Source: Purshia tridentata (Eukaryota; Streptophyta; Magnoliopsida; Rosales; Rosaceae). From it: 64,000 nt of DNA. The notes under the pieces are model-generated. The model worked only from the letters and a program-made list of their open reading frames with translations. It made no database searches and had not been told where the DNA came from. Position 1 is the first letter of the stretch. The number at the start of each line of letters is the position of its first letter. Below are positions 57,848 to 64,000 of the stretch, piece after piece. The stretch is from NCBI GenBank assembly GCA_003254885.1, contig QANT01004527.1:1-64000 (forward strand). The letters run 5' to 3'. Position numbers and translations under genes: made by a program.

Positions 57848-59275
57848 ATGGAAGACGCCCAACAGCAGAAATTGATAAAGCCACCCCATCCCCACATAGC
57901 CATCGTCCCAACTCCAGGAATGGGCCATCTAATTCCGCTCGTCGCATTAGCGAAACGACTCGTCGTACACCACAATTTCAACGTCATCTTCTTCGTTCCA
58001 AACGACGGGTCGTCCGTGACACCCCAAAAGAAACTCCTCGAAGCCCTGCCCAAAACTATCTCCTCCATTTTTCTCCCTCCTGTCAGCTTTGACGACCTCC
58101 CTGAAGACGCACAGATAGAAACCAGAATTTCACTCACCTTGACTCGTTCCCTTTCTGCTCTGCGAGACTCAGTCAAGCTCCTAGCTGAGTCAACACGGCT
58201 AGTTGCTCTTGTTGTTGATATTTTTGGTGCGGACGCATTTGAAGTGGCTAATGAGTTCCACGTGGCACCATATATGTTCTGCCCCACGAATGCTATGGTT
58301 TTGTCTTTTGGGTTACATTTGCAGAAGCTTGATGAAACCACTTCTGGTGAGTACAGGGACTTGCCTGAACCGGTCGAGTTGCATGGCTGCGTACCCATCC
58401 ATGGTAGAGATCTTTTAGACCCGGTTCCGGATAGGAAGAATGAGGCCTACAAAGCCACACTTCGCATATCCAAGAAGTTTACTTTGGCTTCTGGGATCAT
58501 GGTGAATAGCTTTATGGATTTGGAACCGGGTGTTTTCAAGGCTTTGAAGGAAGGGGGACGCGGTTTCCCACCGGTTTATCCTGTTGGACCGCTAATACAG
58601 AGCGGTTCGACCGGTGGGATAGATGGGCACGAATGCTTGACCTGGTTGGATAGGCAGCCACGTGGGTCATTGCTATTTGTGGCATTTGGGAGTGGTGGGA
58701 CTCTCTCACTTGAGCAGATGAATGAGTTGGCCTTAGGACTTGAACTGAGTAAGCAGAGATTTCTTTGGGTAGTTAAGAGCCCAAATGAGACTGCCAATAA
58801 TGCCAGCTACTTTAGTGTCCAAGGTATGCAGGACCCTTTTCCAAATGTTCTACCTAATGGGTTCTTGGAGAGGACTAAAGAGGTTGGTCTAGTGGTGCCC
58901 ACTTGGGCCCCATAGGTCCAAGTTCTTAGCCATGGCTCAACAGGTGGGTTTTTGACCCATTGTGGGTGGAACTCAACCTTGGAGAGCATTGTGCATGGTG
59001 TGCCTTTGATTGCTTGGCCACTCTATGCAGAGCAAAAGATGAATGCAGTTTTGCTAGCCGATGATATAAAGGTGGCATTGAGGGTCAAAATGAACGACAA
59101 GGGCATTGTGGAGTGCCAAGATATAGCTAAGTATGCAAGAGGCCTAATTGAAGGAGATGTAGGCAAATTGCTAAGGAACAAGATGAAAGAGCTGAAAGAG
59201 GCAGCCAAAATGGCTTTGACCCAACAAGGGTCATCTGCCAAATCACTTGCTGAGGTTGCTCAGATATGGAACTAA
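57848..59275 (+). pseudogene. UGT72B-like copy 4 with one in-frame amber stop in the PSPG box
   Basis: The reading frame stays intact from ATG 57848 to the final TAA at 59273-59275 (475 codons) except for TAG at 58913-58915, codon 356. There the family has CAG, the Gln of WAPQ that opens the PSPG box. The N-terminal half has the usual PTPGMGHLIP and a D in LVALVVDIFG. After the stop, VQVLSHGSTGGFLTHCGWNS and GVPLIAWPLYAEQ follow in frame. The stop removes the sugar-donor site, so the 355-residue product should be inactive. It is a single C-to-T change; a recent null allele, a sequencing error, or (unlikely) readthrough remain possible. Confidence 0.85.
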
Positions 59276-60159
59276 TCCAATTAAATTCATGCTTCACTTT
59301 GATTTTAAAATATGAATTAAACATGACATATATATGCATGTATGCCTCGTTCAGTGTGGTTTGCTTACATCTTGCATTACTTGAGACTAAGAAGTTTGTT
59401 GTCAAATTGCGTCAACCTACATCACTGTACGCCACTTTTAATTACAAGTGTTGTTTCTCAACTTGTTCAACACCTACAATTGAGATGCATTTTGTTTTTA
59501 TGTTTTAACTCTTAACGACGGTACAAGAAATGTATCCATTCCTCAATTTGCCACGTACCTCATCTAAAGTTGAAGGACGCATGGCATGCTTTGGTGAATT
59601 CTGGTTCCACATTAATCCTAAGTTATTTAAGAGCTACTTTGGTTCAAGTTTTGGAATGGTAAAAATAGAAAGATAATTTTCTCATATTTGGTAGGTGCAT
59701 GTATGAGATATTGTTTCATGGTCCATGAAAATCTGATGCATCCAAAGGAGGGAAAATTAATCCTTCTCCTTTCAGTTTGGGTTTTATTTTTCTCCTCTTA
59801 GGAAACTATTTATAACTCTTTTTCTAAACAATTATACCCCTTTTAATATTTGATATACCAATTTCGTCCAAAACACACTTTTTATATTATATATATGATA
59901 AAGGAGAGTATAATTGGACAATTGAACCATTTTTATTTCCTATTCGGTCATGCACAAACCAAAATATAGGAATTAAAATAAAAAAGTAATTCTTGGTTTA
60001 CTTTCCTAGTATTACTAAAACATAAGAAGTGAAAATCTTACATTCTCTTCTTCCCTAAGAAATGCTTAGGAATTGATTTCTCGACAAATTAATTATGTGA
60101 ATCAAATGGGCTTTTAGGATTAATTTTAGATACCACTCCACTCCTAAACTATGTCTTAT

Positions 60160-60820
60160 TTGACACTTTGTTTCTCAGACTGTATTTTTTTATACTTTAC
60201 CCTCCAAACTCAATTATATTAAACAATTTACTCCAAAAATGTTAAAAAATTAATTTATCCTTTAGTTTTGTACATGTAATATCATGTCATACACATATCC
60301 CACCACTAACTATTGATGTGGCAGAGAGAGGGTTTGAGAGAGATGTGGCTGAGAGGTTGATTAGGGGGTTGCCAATGCAGAGAAGAAGGTACCTAGTGGT
60401 CGGAGATTGGGAGGGAGGTGAGTGGGTTGGGCGGTGAACGCAAAGGAGGGTTAAGGAGGAGGGTTTGGGGGTGGGGAGAAGGAGGAGGAAGGCAACTAGG
60501 CTTTGTTTTTTAATGTTTTTTTTTTCTCTTTCTTCTAAAATTCAAATTTTTTTATTTTATACGACTTTTAAATATTTTAATATTATTATTTTTTCATGTA
60601 GCAATTTTTTAAAATCAAGTCAATAGTTAATGATACGTCTACATGTGCTCCGTCAACGTCAAGTAGACGAATAACGAACTTTCTAACGATGAGAGTAACA
60701 GAGATATCACGTTGACATGATTTTGAAGTTAAAATATAAAATTAAAAGTTTTTTAATCAAATATGCCAACTTAAAATTCGAACTAAATGTGAGGTATTAA
60801 ATTATAATTTATCCTTATAT
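60160..60820. repeat. Non-coding repeat, copy 2 (G-rich/GA-rich core)
   Basis: It begins near ACTCCTAAACTATGTC, has a G/GA-rich core at 60325-60500, a T-rich stretch at 60508-60600, and a tail with ACGTC motifs ending GAGGTATTAAATTATAATTTA near 60791. Order of parts and right end match the region at 1-420. Terminal repeats are not convincing, so the class is left open. Confidence 0.45.
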
Positions 60821-60930
60821 ATATATATATATATATATATGCTTAGGTCTCATATTTATAAGTATATAATTTATCCTTATATATATATATATATATATAT
60901 ATATGCTTAGGTCTCGTATTTATAAGTAGT
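60804..60930. repeat. Tandem duplication, about 62 bp, containing (TA)n
   Basis: ATAATTTATCCTTATATATA starts at 60804 and again at 60866. Both runs continue through (TA)n to GCTTAGGTCTC(A/G)TATTTATA (60841 and 60905). The copies differ mainly in TA count. The second copy ends about 150 bases before the SEH1 start codon. Confidence 0.85.
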
Positions 60931-61079
60931 CGAGTCTCATTTTATATAATATTTAAATAAAATCGTCTATTTTTTAAATCAAATGGATTTTGATTTTTAA
61001 CTTAATATTTTTTTTACTTAAACCCTCTACTCCGAACGACGTGGTCACAACAAATCGGAGGTCCACGGTCTGTACGGAC

Positions 61080-63911
61080 ATGGAGAAACATCTGGTGACA
61101 CTTGCAAACGGCGTCGCCTGCTCGTCGTGGAACCACTCCGGCCTCAGATTAGCAACCGGCTCTGTCGATGGAACCCTCTCCATCTTCGACTCGCGCGACC
61201 CATCTTCTTCCTCTTTCTCCTGCACCTCCAAAGCCAAGGTTCCTAACACTCCCTCCCATTTCATCAAATTCAAATTTCTTTAATTGACCCATTCATTTAT
61301 TTCTGTTTAATTTTTCAATTCCACCTAAAAACTTGAATTTTTATGTTTAATGATGTGATGGGTTTTGTTTTAGTTGCACAATGACTCTGGCATTGCGAAA
61401 ATTATTTGGGTTCCTCCAGAATACGGTGACGCAGTGGCATGTGTTTGCTCAGATGGAACTTTGTCACTGTGGGAGGAGGTTGTTGAAGGTATTTTCATTG
61501 AATTTATTATCTTGTTTAATAACCCTGTGAGCCACAATTATCAACTTCAAAATTTTTCTTGGCTCTATGTAATTTATTTTAAATGGGGAGGGGGACAAGT
61601 TTCAGTTTTTTTTTTGAGACACATTGTGTTTTCTGATGCATATTGAATCACCTATGTCCACTATTTGAGTATAAGAATTTTACTAAGCATTGTATCTGAC
61701 GAAAAAATCTGGGTTTGTTGTTCTCTAGATGCACAACCTCTTCAATGGAAGCTATGCAAAAGCTTTAAAAACGATTGGGCTCAACTGCTAGATACCCAAT
61801 TCGGAGTCTCACCTTCAGGTTTAAAAATGGTTAGCTTTTATAGCCGATAGTGCCTTTCTTTAATTTCAGCTTTTTGGTTACACTTTCTAAAATCAATTTT
61901 GGAAGTGTAAAATCAAGTCTGGAAGTGAGTGACAAATGGTGCTTGGTTTACTGCTTTTTCCATCCTTTTCATCTAACATGATCTAGGCTTTCATGTCTAT
62001 TCCATCGGTACCCTGCCCTTATAGAAAATCTGTGCAACATGCTCAGTGGATATCATTTGCCTTGTGAGAATGAAATGTCTCGAACTTTAATTTGTTTGTT
62101 TTTTAGGTTACCGCTTATTCAAATGGCCATGTCAAAGTCTATGAGTTACTAGATCCCTTGGAACTGAAGAATTGGCAACTTCAGGTGATCATTTTATCTG
62201 ATTCAGTCTGATATTTTTATTAATATTATGCAGCTGATATTGATGCTGAATTTGCTGTTTAGTTTTGTACAAATTGAAACATTATATGTAAATTCTAGTT
62301 TTAAGGTTTGTAAAATTGTTGTACTCATGAATATAGTCAAGACACTCAGGTTGTTGAAGGTATTGTCACATATAATGGATATTCCCCTAGTTTTATGTTT
62401 TAGTGCCATCATTTTAGAATTAATGGACCATGAGCTAATGTTTCTGTTGCTCTTTCTTTCTTTGTGGGGATTCTGATAGATCATCTCATGTGTTGGCTGC
62501 TCCCTATATTATGCATATGGCAACTGAAAAAGCCAACCTGCAAAATGCAGAAAGATTTATGAATGATTTTTTAGGCCAGGTTTATGTTATAAGAAATATG
62601 CTGTTGGTGTTGGTTATGTTGAGTAATGACAATTTGGAACCCCTGTTGACTTATTTTTCTCGCAATCTTTTTGCCCAGGCCGAATTTCAGAATGTTATTG
62701 ACTCTGTGTCTACATTTGGCAAAGCCGTGTGCTTATCTGCATCTATATCTTGGAATCCACAAAGAGGAGAAGGGAAGGGATCTAGTTTTGTTTTAGGTTT
62801 CAATTCAGACACACCGCAACTTAATTCCTCCAAGGTATGCTAAATTCTGCTCATCCTGCTTCCTAATTAAATATCATTCATTTTATTTAAAGCTGTAGGC
62901 CACTTAAATGCTGTAGTTATGGCTCTTCTACCTTTAATGCACAAAATTTCTCCTCCCCCCTCCCCCCCTCAATTTCATTATTTACCCCTTATAAGCACTT
63001 GTCATTATTCAGCAGTATATTTTGAATAGAAAAACTTGCACGTAACAGGTGTATACACCCGCACTATGACAACATCTCCTCACATGCTAGTCATGTGACA
63101 ATTTATTGTGAGAAAAATGGTGTATACCCCCGTTACATGCAAGTTTTTCTCTATTTTGAAATTGTAGTGTTACTTCTAAAAGTTGTGACTGGTAAAATGA
63201 TATAATTTTATTTTAGAGTGCTCCTTTATTCTGCACAAAGACAGCAGTTGCTTATCTCCATCACTTCCTGATGCAAATTAAATTCTCCAGTGCTTGCAGT
63301 GATTTCCAAACGTCTGTACACCAAGCATTACTGAATTTGTGTAGTTTGTGATTTTTTTTCACTTTTCTTCTTCTAAAGAGGCAATATGGACAAGGGCAAT
63401 GGTGATGAAATACAAGTTGTCATTAATTTCCTGAAAGATGAAGGGGATGAGCTTTTATCAAAATCGATTATACTAATTTTATGACAGTATTTTACAGGTA
63501 TGGGAATTTGATCAAGCTCATCAAAGATGGCTCCCAGTTGCAGAGTTGGCTTCGCCTGATCACAAGGGTGATCAGGTCTATGCTGTTGCATGGGCGCCAA
63601 ACATTGGCAGGTATGGAATTGTCTAATTGCTCATGCAAAAGCACATATGAGCAATGAATGGGAATCTGAACATCTGTATTCTGTCATCATATAAAATGCA
63701 TGGTTCTGGATGTCTCAAAATTTTGGGAAAAATGTAATGAAGTCATTTTATATTAGATAGTGAACTTGTATAAATTTCATCCAGGCCATATGAGGTTATT
63801 GCTGTTTCCACTCACACGGGAATAGAAATATGGCATCTTGGATTAAACCCTGACTCAGATGGAATGCTCTCATTGAAGAAGGTTGCACAACTTTCTGGTC
63901 ACAAAGGCGAG
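61080..63911 (+). CDS. SEH1: Nucleoporin SEH1 (WD-repeat), first seven exons, partial at window edge
   Basis: Exons 61080-61238, 61374-61488, 61729-61829, 62107-62184, 62679-62834, 63498-63610 and 63785-63911 join in phase to 283 residues, ending SGHKGE at a GT donor. At least one more exon lies beyond the window. The N-terminus MEKHLVTLANGVACSSWNHS and blocks such as PPEYGDAVACVCSDGTLSLW, LLDPLELKNWQLQAEFQNVI and AVAWAPNIGRPYEVIAV match plant SEH1 along its length. SEH1 is a small beta-propeller of the nuclear pore Y-complex (Nup107-160) and also of the SEA/GATOR2 complex; in Arabidopsis it takes part in nuclear import relevant to immunity. Intron 5 contains a palindromic MITE. Confidence 0.92.
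63025..63155. mobile_element. Small palindromic MITE in SEH1 intron 5
   Basis: AATAGAAAAACTTGCACGTA begins at 63025, and the right end, TGCAAGTTTTTCTCTATT, is its inverse; the arms pair for about 35 bases, including GGTGTATACACC against GGTGTATACCCC. The whole is 131 bp and could fold into a long hairpin. It has no coding capacity. The target-site duplication is unclear. Confidence 0.8.
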
Positions 63912-64000
63912 GTATCAATGCTAAATATTGAAAATTCTATGGATCATTTATTTGGAGCGCAAATCCTTACTTTGAACATCAGCAAGAGAGTCGAATTATA

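Larger units (their letters stand above)
59276..61079. other. Intergenic spacer before SEH1
   Basis: AT-rich. It includes the second copy of the G/GA-rich repeat (60160-60820), a tandem duplication with (TA)n at 60804-60930, and a short SEH1 leader. No protein-like ORF. Confidence 0.6.

Noticed and set aside
58913-58915. Programmed readthrough or recoding at the UGT copy 4 amber codon
   Set aside because: It replaces a conserved Gln in a catalytic box in a decaying array; a simple null mutation is the better explanation.
49059-59275. A biosynthetic gene cluster around the UGTs
   Set aside because: The neighbours are a nucleoporin and an unknown repeat protein; no P450, methyltransferase or terpene/phenolic synthase genes are present.

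Overview
The window is nuclear DNA from a flowering plant. Genes are split by many GT-AG introns, spacers are AT-rich, leaders carry (CT)n tracts, and every recognisable product has a plant-type homologue. The UGT72B and COP1-interactive-protein-like sequences look like a woody eudicot, perhaps Rosaceae; that last step is inference from protein style only.

Layout, left to right. (1) 595-1429, + strand: the last three exons of a Crooked-neck-like splicing factor. (2) 5198-17552: two tandem + strand paralogues of COP1-interactive protein 1 (CIP1), coiled-coil proteins with an N-terminal NAB (actin-binding) type region. The second is nearly twice as long because of a 327-bp tandem coiled-coil array. 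(3) 18554-21673, - strand: an eight-exon mitochondrial adenine nucleotide carrier (ADNT1 type), with a duplicated intron that copied its own splice sites. (4) 24452-24643: a possible 63-residue small protein. (5) 26573-29762: an EDR4-like/DUF3133 protein whose usual N-terminal zinc-ribbon exon survives only as a broken remnant. (6) 31666-34327: a trichome-birefringence-like (TBL) O-acetyltransferase. (7) 35536-37978: a protein with three HMG boxes. (8) 38652-42659: a GABA/amino-acid transporter of the GAT1/AAAP type. (9) 44742-45599: a plant-specific protein of unknown function with an 18-residue repeat region. (10) 49059-59275: four tandem UGT72B-like glycosyltransferase copies, of which only the second is an uninterrupted ORF. 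(11) 61080 to the right edge: the first seven exons of the nucleoporin/SEA component SEH1.

These are mostly unrelated housekeeping and regulatory genes, not a cluster acting together. The two local families, CIP1 and UGT72B, arose by tandem duplication. Spacers and introns contain MITE-like elements, probable LTR fragments, microsatellites and an unusual number of 60-260 bp direct tandem duplications. I rebuilt each multi-exon CDS by hand from splice sites and reading phase. All the complete ones sum to a multiple of three with a terminal stop.

I see no defence island, CRISPR array or other plainly new system. The most rewarding items are the duplicated carrier intron, the 654-bp block duplication inside CIP1, the lost zinc ribbon, and the decaying UGT array.
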